Of a stretch of 64,000 nt of DNA, positions 28,513 to 37,210 are shown piece by piece. Each line of letters begins with the position of its first letter. The first letter of the stretch is position 1. The stretch spans positions 62,001 to 126,000 of the forward strand of contig CALUMJ010000001.1 of assembly GCA_944321715.1 (NCBI GenBank). The letters run 5' to 3'. This DNA comes from an uncultured Muribaculaceae bacterium (lineage in GTDB: Bacteria > Bacteroidota > Bacteroidia > Bacteroidales > Muribaculaceae). The notes beneath the pieces are model-generated. The model saw only the letters and a list, made by a program, of their open reading frames with translations, searched no databases and had not been told where the DNA came from. A program made the position numbers and the translations under genes.

Positions 28513-30903
28513 ATGAAAATAAAGAATCTAATTATCAGTTGTTGCATCATTGCCGCTTCGTGCTGCATGGCGGTATCGGCCAACGACGTGACAATGTGGT
28601 ATCAGCAACCGGCCGATGAATGGATGGAAGCATTGCCCATAGGCAACGGAAGGCTCGGCGCAATGATATATGGAGGAGTGGAAGAAGAAACTCTGGCACT
28701 GAACGAGTCAAGTATGTGGTCGGGAGGATACAACCCCACACAAGACCGCATATTCGGCGGGAAACGAATGCGAGAGCTGCAACAAATGTTCCTCGACGGG
28801 AAACTGGCCGAAGGCAACCAGATTGCAATCGACAACCTCACAGGCCGCACCAACACATTTGGCACTCACTTGCCTATCGGCGACTTGAAAATACAATTCA
28901 ACTATCCCAATGGTGAAATCAGCGACTACCGCCGCCAGCTCGACTTGGCAACAGCCGTGAGCGCTGTTTCATTTAAAATAGGCGACACCGAATACACACG
29001 CGAATACATTGCTTCAAACCCCAAAGACGTGCTTGCAATGAATTTCACCGCAAGCCGCAAAAACGCAATTTCGCTCACATTAAAACTTGACCTGAAGAGA
29101 AAATCTGAAATACGCACCGAGGGCAACCAACTCATATTCGAAGGACGTGCATTCCTGCACGACGAAACCGAGCAGGGCGTGTGCTTCATCGGACGCATTG
29201 CAATCGATGCCATGGGTGGAAACATCAGCACCACCGACAGCACCGTCACTGTTGCCAATGCCGATGCTGTTAAAATCATCGCCGATGTGCGTACAAACTA
29301 CAAAAACGAACGTTACAAAACTCTTTGCATCGAAGAAACAAGCGAAGCTCTCGCCAACTCTTTCAATGATTTGAAGCAAGAGCATATAGCCGACTATGCA
29401 CCGCTTTTCTCGCGCGTGTCGCTCACACTCGGCGACGACAACAGCTCGATGCCGACCGACGCTCGCCGTCTGGCTGTAGAAAATGGAGCTACCGACACTG
29501 GATTGCACGAACTGTTTTTCCAATATGGCCGCTACCTTACCATAGCATCGTCGCGCGAAAATTCGCCGCTGCCGATAGCTCTGCAAGGATTCTTCAACGA
29601 CAACTTGGCGTGCAACATGGGGTGGACCAACGATTACCACTTGGACATGAACACGCAGCAAAACTACTGGATAAGCAACGTTGGCAACCTTGCCGAGTGC
29701 AACATTCCTCTGTTCAATTACACCAGCGACCTTGCATATTATGGAGCCGAAACTGCCGCCAAGGTGTATGGCTGCCGTGGCTGGACCGCCCACACCACTG
29801 CCAACATCTGGGGCTACTCGGCACTTTCGGGCGCAGTGTGGTGGGGATTGTTCCCAACTGCCGGCAGCTGGCTTGCCGCACACTTGTGGACACAATATGA
29901 ATACACTCAGGACAACGATTTCCTTGCCAACACAGCCTATCCGCTGCTGAAAGGCAATGCCCAGTTCTTGCTCGACTACATGGTCGAAGACCCCGCAACA
30001 GGTTACCTGCTTACAGGACCGAGCATATCGCCCGAGAACTCATTCGGCTGGAACGGCCACGACCTGCCAGCATCAATGATGCCTACGTGCGACCGCGTGT
30101 TTGCCTACGAGATTTTCAACGCTTGCATACGCTCGTCAGAGATTCTGGGTATCGACAAGGCATTTGCCGACTCGTTGCGCACAGCATTGGCCAAATTGCC
30201 TCCAATCAGGATTAGCAAAAAATATGGTGGCGTGATGGAATGGTATGAGGATTACGATGAAACTCACCCCAACCACCGCCACACGATGCACCTGCTGTCG
30301 CTTTACCCCTACTCTCAAATATCGCTCGACAAGACACCCGAGCTGGCCAAAGCCGCAGAAGTGTCAATCGACCGTCGCCTGAATGCCGAAGGCTGGGAAG
30401 ACGTGGAATGGAGTCGTGCCAACATGATTTGCTTCTATGCCCGCTTGAAAGAGAAAGAAAAGGCTGTGGAAAGCGTTGACATATTGCTTGGCAAGCTGAG
30501 CCGTGAAAACCTCTTCACCATATCGCCCGAAGGCATAGCAGGAGCACCCTACGACATTTTTGCCATCGACGGTAACTGCGGCGGTGCAGCCGGCATAGCC
30601 GAGATGCTCATGCAGAGCCACGAAGGATATGTGGAACTGTTGCCATGCTTGCCCAAGGAATGGAGCAATGGCAGCTTCGACGGTCTGTGTGCCAAGGGTG
30701 GGGCAGAAATCGCCGCTACATGGAAAAAAGGTAAAGTGACCGAGGCTTCGCTTACAGCCACAGCAAGCAACGACTTTAAACTAAAAGTTCCGAAAGGCAA
30801 ATACACAATATATGTCAACGGCGTGGAGCAGTACTTGAAAATGGACGACAACCGTTGCATAACCGCACACTTGGAAAAGGGCGATAAACTCGAAATAAAA
30901 TAA
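28513..30903 (+). CDS. GH95 alpha-L-fucosidase (or alpha-L-galactosidase)
   Basis: Inverting exo-enzyme that removes alpha-1,2-linked L-fucose (some members L-galactose). Signal peptide ends near VSAND. The GH95 start WYQQPADEWMEALPIGNGRLGAMIYGG (read as WYQQPA...GNGRLG) and LNESSMWSGG are present, then the (alpha/alpha)6 barrel. ISPENSFGW gives the general acid Glu508 and AIDGNCGG gives Asp686, which activates the base. The Asn-x-Asn base pair of characterised members reads DMN here (Asp378, Asn380), so one Asn is Asp. Length 796 aa is normal. GH92 follows after 12 bp in the same operon, divergent from the HTCS. Confidence 0.93.
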   Translation: MKIKNLIISCCIIAASCCMAVSANDVTMWYQQPADEWMEALPIGNGRLGAMIYGGVEEETLALNESSMWSGGYNPTQDRIFGGKRMRELQQMFLDGKLAEGNQIAIDNLTGRTNTFGTHLPIGDLKIQFNYPNGEISDYRRQLDLATAVSAVSFKIGDTEYTREYIASNPKDVLAMNFTASRKNAISLTLKLDLKRKSEIRTEGNQLIFEGRAFLHDETEQGVCFIGRIAIDAMGGNISTTDSTVTVANADAVKIIADVRTNYKNERYKTLCIEETSEALANSFNDLKQEHIADYAPLFSRVSLTLGDDNSSMPTDARRLAVENGATDTGLHELFFQYGRYLTIASSRENSPLPIALQGFFNDNLACNMGWTNDYHLDMNTQQNYWISNVGNLAECNIPLFNYTSDLAYYGAETAAKVYGCRGWTAHTTANIWGYSALSGAVWWGLFPTAGSWLAAHLWTQYEYTQDNDFLANTAYPLLKGNAQFLLDYMVEDPATGYLLTGPSISPENSFGWNGHDLPASMMPTCDRVFAYEIFNACIRSSEILGIDKAFADSLRTALAKLPPIRISKKYGGVMEWYEDYDETHPNHRHTMHLLSLYPYSQISLDKTPELAKAAEVSIDRRLNAEGWEDVEWSRANMICFYARLKEKEKAVESVDILLGKLSRENLFTISPEGIAGAPYDIFAIDGNCGGAAGIAEMLMQSHEGYVELLPCLPKEWSNGSFDGLCAKGGAEIAATWKKGKVTEASLTATASNDFKLKVPKGKYTIYVNGVEQYLKMDDNRCITAHLEKGDKLEIK

Positions 30904-30915
30904 GCTCATCGTGGA

Positions 30916-33126
30916 ATGGTAAATAAAACATCCTTAATACTTGTATTGACACTGTTAGGCTGCGCTATATGCTCCTTTGCCGCCGACTGGGCGACATACG
31001 TCAACCCATTCATCGGCACTGGGGCTGTGGCAAACAGCTTGAGCGGAAACAACTATCCGGGGGCAACCATGCCATTCGGAATGGTACAACTGTCGCCCGA
31101 CACCCGGCGGGCCCCCGACTGGGATTGCGCCGCAGGATATGACTACAACGACACCATCATATACGGCTTTTCGCACACACGGCTTAGCGGCACAGGCGCA
31201 TCCGACTTTATCGACATACTGTTGCTGCCCATAAAAGATGCCGGCACCAACTGCTCGCATTTCTCGCACACCAACGAAAGCGCATCGCCGGGATATTACC
31301 AAGTATTTCTCGAAGACGACAGCATAAATGTGGAACTCACCGCCACACGCCGCACTGGCATACACCGCTACACCTACGGCAGCGGAAATGCGGCTCTGCT
31401 GCTCGACCTTGACCACTCGGCCGACAAAGGGAGCTGGAACCGCCGCATCATCAATTCACAAATACGCGTGGTGGAACCAAGCGTAATCGAAGGTTACCGC
31501 ATCATCACCGGCTGGGCAAAATTGCGGAAAATATATTTCCGCATCGAGTTTTCGGAGCCATCATACGACTGGACGATTGAAAACGACGGCGTTAAATATG
31601 ATAACTTGGTCGTCGCCAACGGCACAAACTTGAAAGCCGTCTTCAACTTCGGCAACAAGAATGAGGTGGAATGCCGCGTAGGCATCTCGGCCGTGTCGAT
31701 TGAAAACGCCCGGCTCAACATGCAAGAAGAAACATCGGGCAAAGACTTCGACACTCTGCGAGCCGAAGCCCGCAAGGCATGGAACGACGAGCTTGGCAAG
31801 ATTGAAATCTCGGCTACAGAGCATGAGAAAGAAATATTCTACACTGCCCTGTACCACGCAATGATACAGCCCAACCTGTTCAGCGATGTCAACGGCCAAT
31901 ACATGGCCGCCGATTACACCACGCAGCAGCTCAATGAGGGCGAGGAAAACTATTCCACATTCTCGCTGTGGGACACCTACCGAGCCGCACACCCGCTATA
32001 CATCATCATCGAGCAACGGCTGACGGCACAATTCGTCGGCAGCATGCTGCGCCACTATATGGCCTACGGCTACCTGCCCGTGTGGGAGCTGTGGGGGCAG
32101 GACAACTATTGCATGATTGGCAACCATGCCGTGCCTGTCATTGCCGATGCCGTGCTGAAAGAGATTCCCGGAATTGACAAAGATTGGGCTTACAAGGCGG
32201 TGGTGGGCAGCCTCACCACGTCGCACCTCAACTCGCCATTTGAAGTGTGGGACAAATATGGCTACATGCCCGAGGACTTGCAATCGCAATCGGTGTCAAT
32301 CTCGCTTGAATTCAGTTTCGACGACTGGTGTGCCGCACAGCTTATCAAATACTTGGATTGGGAAGGCGACAAAGAGCCTGATTACAATTATTTCATGGCC
32401 CGCTCGCAATACTACCGCAACCTCTTCGACCCTGCGACAGGATTTTTCCGCTCGCGCGACAGCAAGGGCAATTGGATAGAACCGTTTGATCCCTACAAAT
32501 ATGGAGCCAACGGCGGCTACCCTTTCACCGAAGGGAACGCTTGGCAATACTACTGGTATGTGCCGCACGACGTTGACGGGCTTATCACCCTGACAGGTGG
32601 AGAGAAAGCATTTTGCGACAAATTGGACGAATTTTTCACTTCCACGCATACAAGCGGAGAGAAAAACGACAACGCATCGGGATTTGTCGGATTGTATGCC
32701 CACGGCAACGAACCAAGCCACCATGTGGCCTACTTGTATGCCCTTGCAGGGCAACCCGAAAAGACACAACAGCTTGTTGACCACATAAAACGCACACTCT
32801 ACAACACATCATCGTCGGGCTATGCCGGCAACGACGACTGTGGAGAAATGTCGGCATGGTACATATTCAGTGCACTTGGCTTCTATCCAGTCAATCCTGT
32901 CGCCGGCACATACGTCATAGGCAGCCCGTCGGTTGACCATGCTACTATAAACATGGAAAATGGCAACAAGTTTGAAATCAAGGTGAACAAAACAGGCCAA
33001 GACGCCATATATATCAAAAAAGTATTGCTTAATGGAAAGGAAATCACCGACTACAACCTACCACACAGGGCAATCATAGATGGCGGCAGACTTGAATTCT
33101 GGCTCACTTCAACTCAAAACGAATAA
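30916..33126 (+). CDS. GH92 exo-alpha-mannosidase, lipoprotein
   Basis: Calcium-dependent inverting alpha-mannosidase acting on N-glycan mannose. The N-terminus has a lipobox (LTLLGC), suggesting membrane anchoring. NPFIGTG, YPGATMPFGMVQLSPDTR, GFSHTRLSGTG, FSLWDTYRAAHPL and HGNEPSHH (Glu599, the place of the family acid) are intact, as is GNDDCGEMSAWY (about 638-649), which holds the base Asp residues. HGNEPSHH resembles the form seen in alpha-1,2-mannosidases, but linkage cannot be fixed from this. It follows GH95 by 12 bp and ends at a strong terminator. Together with GH2 and the esterase it suggests host glycoprotein use. Confidence 0.94.
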   Translation: MVNKTSLILVLTLLGCAICSFAADWATYVNPFIGTGAVANSLSGNNYPGATMPFGMVQLSPDTRRAPDWDCAAGYDYNDTIIYGFSHTRLSGTGASDFIDILLLPIKDAGTNCSHFSHTNESASPGYYQVFLEDDSINVELTATRRTGIHRYTYGSGNAALLLDLDHSADKGSWNRRIINSQIRVVEPSVIEGYRIITGWAKLRKIYFRIEFSEPSYDWTIENDGVKYDNLVVANGTNLKAVFNFGNKNEVECRVGISAVSIENARLNMQEETSGKDFDTLRAEARKAWNDELGKIEISATEHEKEIFYTALYHAMIQPNLFSDVNGQYMAADYTTQQLNEGEENYSTFSLWDTYRAAHPLYIIIEQRLTAQFVGSMLRHYMAYGYLPVWELWGQDNYCMIGNHAVPVIADAVLKEIPGIDKDWAYKAVVGSLTTSHLNSPFEVWDKYGYMPEDLQSQSVSISLEFSFDDWCAAQLIKYLDWEGDKEPDYNYFMARSQYYRNLFDPATGFFRSRDSKGNWIEPFDPYKYGANGGYPFTEGNAWQYYWYVPHDVDGLITLTGGEKAFCDKLDEFFTSTHTSGEKNDNASGFVGLYAHGNEPSHHVAYLYALAGQPEKTQQLVDHIKRTLYNTSSSGYAGNDDCGEMSAWYIFSALGFYPVNPVAGTYVIGSPSVDHATINMENGNKFEIKVNKTGQDAIYIKKVLLNGKEITDYNLPHRAIIDGGRLEFWLTSTQNE

Positions 33127-33175
33127 CAAAGGATAATTTTAAGGTTTGTTTTTTAGGTTTTAGCATAGGTTTGTT

Positions 33176-33209
33176 CCTCGAAAGTTGTGGTAACTTTCGA
33201 GGATTTTTT
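33176..33209 (+). terminator. Terminator of the GH95-GH92 operon
   Basis: An 11-bp perfect stem (CCTCGAAAGTT / AACTTTCGAGG), 5-nt loop, then ATTTTTTC. Confidence 0.9.
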
Positions 33210-33223
33210 CATATATTTGTGAT

Positions 33224-33634
33224 ATGGCAAATTCTAAAAAAATAAAGAACAACAGGCAATGGCTCGTATTCGCCAACGCTAATAGATGCAATCATTATGC
33301 ATCTTTAAAAGAAGTCGGTTTCATTAGTTGGAAAAAAGAAAGAAACAACTTCTCAATCGGAGATATTGTTTATATCTTTAGTTCCGTAGAACGTAAAATA
33401 ATTTTCAAAACAGAAGTAGTATGTGAAGAAATGCGCGCTGACCAAAAATATTGGTTAGAATCGCCACCAATGCAAATGACTTGGAGGTTAAAGGCTATAC
33501 AAGAATATGTAGGAAATGAGCTAAATGAACAAACCTTAAAAATATATGGATTCAAAGGTGGCAGAAGTTTGCAGCGTCCAATGTGTAACAATCCTAAACT
33601 ATTTAATTATATTGAGTCAAAATTTAGCATCTGA
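33224..33634 (+). CDS. EVE/PUA-like domain protein, small, AT-rich
   Basis: A 136-aa protein with the look of an EVE domain, a PUA-like fold that reads modified bases in DNA or RNA: it opens with WLVFANANRCNHYASLKEVGFISWKK, followed by the FSIGDIVYIFSS strand and KIIFKTEVV, the usual spacing of this fold. No signal peptide, so cytoplasmic. The gene is clearly more AT-rich than its neighbours and stands alone between a terminator and a convergent gene, which fits acquisition by transfer. No restriction gene is adjacent. The assignment rests on pattern only; a generic hypothetical protein is the alternative. Confidence 0.6.
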   Translation: MANSKKIKNNRQWLVFANANRCNHYASLKEVGFISWKKERNNFSIGDIVYIFSSVERKIIFKTEVVCEEMRADQKYWLESPPMQMTWRLKAIQEYVGNELNEQTLKIYGFKGGRSLQRPMCNNPKLFNYIESKFSI

Positions 33635-33638
33635 TATG

Positions 33639-34280
33639 TTAAACTAGTGAAATATTTATAAGGCTGGTGGCATTGCTGGCAACGGCGGCGGCCAGTGCAG
33701 CCACATCGTCGCCACGGTTCAAGGCAACGAGTGCGCATATCTCCTCGATGGGCAATGGCGATTCGTCGGTTTCAACAAGTAGGCGGTCAATGGGTGTTAT
33801 CCTTACGGCCTCGGGATTGAAATATTGCCCGTATGACAGGTAAAACCCGGCATCAAGCAATTGCCGCGCCACACGGGCATTTCCCCTGAAACCATGCACG
33901 ACCCACGGCTGCACAGGTTTTAACGTCCGTCGCAGCTGGCACAATTCGTTGCTGGCCCGCACGCAGTGTAACAACAGGGGTTTACACACGGCTTCGGACA
34001 ACATCGCGTGGCGTTTTACCATTTCCACTTGTCCTTGCAAATAGCCGCCGCGCAACTTGTCTATTCCACACTCGCCTATGATAGCCACATCGTGGTGGCG
34101 AGCCAGTTGTTCGAGCCTATCAAAATCGGCAGCAGTGGCACTATTGGCATTCCATGGATGAATGCCCACCGAACACAAGCAACCCGTCCTTGCTACATAT
34201 TCCCAAGGATTGAAACTGACTATGGCACTGGCATCAGCATCATGGCGATGCGTGTGAATGTCGATAACGAGAGCATTCAT
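33639..34280 (-). CDS. tatD: TatD-family metal-dependent DNase
   Basis: Cytoplasmic TIM-barrel hydrolase of the TatD/YcfH family. The metal-binding set is complete: DIHTH at the start, GIHPWN, the Glu in GECGID, His in LLLHCVRA, His in VVHGFRG and Asp in [11 protein letters not shown]. The start is taken at the ATG at 34280 ([13 protein letters not shown]), because the longer frame reaches into yidD and adds residues not seen in the family. At about 213 aa it is a little short but normal for Bacteroidetes versions. It overlaps the 3' end of yidD by 4 bp, so it is translationally coupled in a rnpA-yidD-tatD operon. Confidence 0.88.
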   Translation of the reverse strand: MNALVIDIHTHRHDADASAIVSFNPWEYVARTGCLCSVGIHPWNANSATAADFDRLEQLARHHDVAIIGECGIDKLRGGYLQGQVEMVKRHAMLSEAVCKPLLLHCVRASNELCQLRRTLKPVQPWVVHGFRGNARVARQLLDAGFYLSYGQYFNPEAVRITPIDRLLVETDESPLPIEEICALVALNRGDDVAALAAAVASNATSLINISLV

Positions 34281-34516
34281 GGCACTGGGTCGTAACCGCT
34301 GCCACCCCACGGGTGGCAACGCGATATGCGTTTAATAGCAAGCCACAAGCCTTTCAACGGGCCGTGCTTGCGCAATGCTTCGATGGCATATTGGCTGCAC
34401 GTAGGGGTAAAACGGCAAGCAGGAGGAAACAGCGGCGATATGCAGCACTGGTAAAACCGTATAGGCGCAACAAGCAGTGCCACTAATATTTTCTTAATTA
34501 TCGACATCTTCCGCAA
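34277..34516 (-). CDS. yidD: Membrane protein insertion efficiency factor YidD
   Basis: Small amphipathic membrane-associated protein that helps YidC-dependent insertion. PIRFYQ, then the hallmark [19 protein letters not shown] and a [24 protein letters not shown] tail are all present in 79 aa, the normal length. Its start lies inside the 3' end of rnpA (overlap 23 bp), the conserved rnpA-yidD order of bacteria. Confidence 0.95.
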   Translation of the reverse strand: MRKMSIIKKILVALLVAPIRFYQCCISPLFPPACRFTPTCSQYAIEALRKHGPLKGLWLAIKRISRCHPWGGSGYDPVP

Positions 34517-34928
34517 CCTCCTTTTCGGCTCGTATCACAGCCTGTGTGGCAATCTTGCCGAGCAATTTTTTCATGCAAGCGTCTATGGTGGCATAATCGG
34601 CTATCTCCTTGTCCATGTAGATGAATGCAATTTCTACTTCACACGCTGCCGAAGCAAGTTGAGGCAAGATTATTTGGCGGTTAAGGCGGTAGGCCTCGCG
34701 TATGCGCCTCCGCAGCAACACACGCCCCACGGCCTTGCGTATTTTCTTCTTTGGCACAGTTATCATGAAACGCGCACGGTTGTCGGTCACGCTGTCGCTG
34801 CTTCTCAACACCACTACAGCGCGCAACGGATATGCCACCATGCTGCGTCCGTTGCCGAAAAGCGCATTTATGGCAGTGCGGCTGCACAATTTCTCAAACT
34901 TGTATAGTCTGTTGCCTTTCATCTTCAA
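34494..34928 (-). CDS. rnpA: Ribonuclease P protein component
   Basis: Protein subunit that helps the RNase P RNA bind pre-tRNA leaders. The family pattern is visible: basic N-terminus ([19 protein letters not shown]), the central strand [19 protein letters not shown] and the RNR-like motif [14 protein letters not shown]. Length 144 aa is slightly above average. It overlaps yidD. The RNA subunit is not in this window. ATGs at codons 1 and 3 are both possible starts. Confidence 0.93.
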   Translation of the reverse strand: MKMKGNRLYKFEKLCSRTAINALFGNGRSMVAYPLRAVVVLRSSDSVTDNRARFMITVPKKKIRKAVGRVLLRRRIREAYRLNRQIILPQLASAACEVEIAFIYMDKEIADYATIDACMKKLLGKIATQAVIRAEKEVAEDVDN

Positions 34929-34931
34929 TTA

Positions 34932-34974
34932 AAAGAAAAAGGCAGCCATTCATAATAATGGAGCTGCCTTTTTT
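34932..34974 (-). terminator. Terminator between hemD and rnpA (reads both ways)
   Basis: GGCAGC (34941-34946) pairs with GCTGCC (34963-34968), extended by A/T pairs. T-runs on either side make it usable on both strands; on the minus strand it ends the LOG-DUF4271-hemD operon. Confidence 0.75.
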
Positions 34975-35007
34975 ATATTCTTGCCTTGTCGGTGTGATTG
35001 TCCGTTC

Positions 35008-35763
35008 TTAATTGCGCCCCTTTACTTTTTTCAAATACATGTCAAGGGCAGCAGTCATCGAGGTGGCCTCGGCATTAGGGGCACTCAAGTCGAGCCTTAA
35101 ACCGTCGGCTTCGACTGCCTTAGCCGTGGTTTCGCCGAAACAACCGATTTTTATATCGCCCTGATGGAAATCGGGGAAATTCTTCAATAACGACTTTATT
35201 CCAGCCGGACTGAAAAATATGAGCATATCATAATCGAACGGCTCGTCTTTGCCGAAATCGTTGCTTACCGTGCGATACATGATAGCCTTTGTATAAGGAA
35301 TTTTATTGGCATCAAGCACACTCAAGTTGTCGCGATGTACATCCGAGATAGGGAACAAAAATTTCTCCTTGTTGTGCTTTACGAGGTCTTTCAGCAACTT
35401 TTCATCGTCGAGCTTGCCCGAAACGCCATAGAAAATCTTGCGCTTGCGATAGGTTATATACTTTTGCAGATAATGCGCAATGGTTTCGCTTGTACAGAAG
35501 TATTTCATCGTATCGGGAATAGCAATGCGCATTTCCTCGCACAAGCGAAAATAATGGTCGATTGCGGTCTTTGCCGTGAAAATTACTGCCGTATAGTCGG
35601 AAATCGAAATTTTCGACTGCCTGAACTCCTTAGAAGTTAATCCCTCAACTTTTATGAATGGCCTGAAAACAACTTCCACGCCATATTTTTCTGCAATGTC
35701 GTAATAGGGGGACTTGTCAGATTCCGGTTTAGGTTGCGAAATCAAAATTTTCTTAATTTCCAC
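35008..35763 (-). CDS. hemD: Uroporphyrinogen-III synthase
   Basis: Closes hydroxymethylbilane to uroporphyrinogen III in haem/corrin synthesis. Two Rossmann-like lobes are seen: KILISQPKPESDKSPYYDIAEKYG then the second lobe with FPISDVHRDNL and MLIFFSPAGIKSLLKNFPD, GCFGETTAKAVEADGL. Sequence is of the Bacteroidetes HemD type. A GTG at 35763 is chosen as start: the open frame runs on to 35844, but the N-terminal 27 extra residues overlap the DUF4271 coding end, while GTG leaves a 13-bp gap to that stop. Haem genes of other steps are not in the window. Confidence 0.85.
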   Translation of the reverse strand: MEIKKILISQPKPESDKSPYYDIAEKYGVEVVFRPFIKVEGLTSKEFRQSKISISDYTAVIFTAKTAIDHYFRLCEEMRIAIPDTMKYFCTSETIAHYLQKYITYRKRKIFYGVSGKLDDEKLLKDLVKHNKEKFLFPISDVHRDNLSVLDANKIPYTKAIMYRTVSNDFGKDEPFDYDMLIFFSPAGIKSLLKNFPDFHQGDIKIGCFGETTAKAVEADGLRLDLSAPNAEATSMTAALDMYLKKVKGRN

Positions 35764-35776
35764 TTTAGCTGTGTTT

Positions 35777-36592
35777 TTATGACTGTAAAACTCTACATAA
35801 AAATATCGCCCCGGTGAAAGAGAGAATAACGGGTACAATTTCAACGCTGCAAAGGTACAAAATAAAATAAAGCAACGATGCCAAATTGTTGAAAAAAATT
35901 CTAAAACCTTTACAAATAAACACTATCCTGGCTAATATGTAAAAAATCGCCGCTATATAAAGCATAGGTACTAAAGTGGCTGGTAACAACAACATAGTGA
36001 ACGCAACCGGACACAAGCACAGCCCAAGCATGGCTTGTGACGAATTGAAACCGTCGAGCAACAACTTAGTCGATTCCTTGTCGGGCAAGAATGTGTAACC
36101 CATAATGCGGTATAGCATCATCTGTAACAAATAAAAGAGCAACACATAGCCCGACAACGACCAAATGTAACGCGACAAATATTCACTGTCGAACAGCGAT
36201 TGGTCGTAATACCCTACTGCGAGGAACATTATTATTCCACCCATGACACACGTGTTGGCTATGAGTGATGCCATCAAGTTGGTTTCACTTACGGTGTGGT
36301 CGTCAAACACATTTTGGCGACGCCGCATCGAAAAGAGGTATGTGCCAAGATGCAAAAAATATTTGTAGCCCTTCTTGAAGTTCAATGCTATCATCAAGAA
36401 TACTATGAGAATGAGGGCAATCGTGCCTGTATCGTGCAATGGCGACACAGGGCGTTCGTCTTGATTAGGTGTCGCAACAGGCACACCGATGTGCTGTGCC
36501 ACGTCGCGGCTGGCAAATGCTGTGTCGTAGCCGTAATATCCCGGCAACGAGTCGAAAAAATTACATTGTATGCTGTCGCCTGTTTGTTCCAT
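35777..36592 (-). CDS. DUF4271 multi-pass membrane protein
   Basis: Integral membrane protein of unknown function found next to hemD in many Bacteroidetes. After a ~50-residue soluble start there are about six to seven hydrophobic helices (TGTIALILIVFLMIAL, LMASLIANTCVMGGIIMFLAV, YIWSLSGYVLLFYLLQMMLY, MLGLCLCPVAFTMLLLP, LVPMLYIAAIFYILARIV and the C-terminal pair). The ATG at 36592 (MEQTGDS) is preferred to a TTG at 36607 that overlaps the upstream LOG stop. The conserved link to hemD is a family observation; a role in haem or envelope biology is only a guess. Confidence 0.8.
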   Translation of the reverse strand: MEQTGDSIQCNFFDSLPGYYGYDTAFASRDVAQHIGVPVATPNQDERPVSPLHDTGTIALILIVFLMIALNFKKGYKYFLHLGTYLFSMRRRQNVFDDHTVSETNLMASLIANTCVMGGIIMFLAVGYYDQSLFDSEYLSRYIWSLSGYVLLFYLLQMMLYRIMGYTFLPDKESTKLLLDGFNSSQAMLGLCLCPVAFTMLLLPATLVPMLYIAAIFYILARIVFICKGFRIFFNNLASLLYFILYLCSVEIVPVILSFTGAIFLCRVLQS

Positions 36593-36603
36593 AGCCCTGT
36601 GTT

Positions 36604-37188
36604 TCAATATTTCGATTCCACCATGTCGTCGGCAGCCAAGTCGATTGACGATAATATTGACATCGCCTCATCGGCATCGGCAGCCACATGCCACAAATTT
36701 CCATGCGAGCATTTCATGAACCGCTCGTCGATGCAATGCTTGAGCATGGCGAGCAAATGGTCGTAAAAACCGCAAATGTTCAATATTATGATGGGCTTAT
36801 GAAACAATCCGAGCTGTTTCCACGTGATTATTTCGAGCAACTCTTCGAGAGTTCCGCAACCACCCGGCAATGCCATCACGGCATCGGCGCGCTGTGCCAT
36901 TGTCTGCTTGCGTGTGTGCATGTCGGGGGTGACGACAATCTCGCTAAGACTGTCGTATTGCCAACAATTATCGACCATGAACCGCGGTATTATTCCCACG
37001 GCTCGCCCTCCGCCATCGAGCACACCATCGCTCACAGCACGCATCAGCCCATCGCGGCCGCCACCATTGATGCAAGCTATGCCCGCTGCCGCAAAGTCTG
37101 CTCCAAGCCGGTAAGCCGCATCGATGTATTGATTATCAATCTTGCCACTCGAAGCAGCAAAGACACAGATTTCTTTCACATTTTCCAT
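36604..37188 (-). CDS. LOG-family phosphoribohydrolase (TIGR00730)
   Basis: Cytoplasmic Rossmann-fold enzyme of the Lonely-Guy family, which cleaves nucleoside 5'-monophosphates to base and ribose 5-phosphate. It has the N-terminal ICVFAASS, the GGRDGLMRAVSDG loop and the signature PGGCGTLEELLEIITWKQLG. Length 194 aa is typical. It is the first gene of a run LOG-DUF4271-hemD, and TAACTTTG immediately upstream is a possible promoter. In bacteria without plant contact the role is probably nucleotide clearance. Confidence 0.9.
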   Translation of the reverse strand: MENVKEICVFAASSGKIDNQYIDAAYRLGADFAAAGIACINGGGRDGLMRAVSDGVLDGGGRAVGIIPRFMVDNCWQYDSLSEIVVTPDMHTRKQTMAQRADAVMALPGGCGTLEELLEIITWKQLGLFHKPIIILNICGFYDHLLAMLKHCIDERFMKCSHGNLWHVAADADEAMSILSSIDLAADDMVESKY

Positions 37189-37196
37189 TGCTACTG

Positions 37197-37204
37197 CAAA
37201 GTTA
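37197..37204 (-). promoter_or_regulatory. -7 element for the LOG-DUF4271-hemD operon
   Basis: TAACTTTG on the minus strand fits TAnnTTTG. It lies only 8 bp before the start codon, so the leader would be a few bases at most. Confidence 0.35.
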
Positions 37205-37210
37205 ATACAT

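Noticed and set aside
33212-33219. TATATTTG as promoter of the EVE-like gene
   Set aside because: It lies only 5 bp before the ATG and has no -33 partner; transcription would start at or inside the start codon.
35853-35860. TACCTTTG as an internal promoter for hemD
   Set aside because: Inside DUF4271 coding sequence with no -33 match; operon read-through is simpler.
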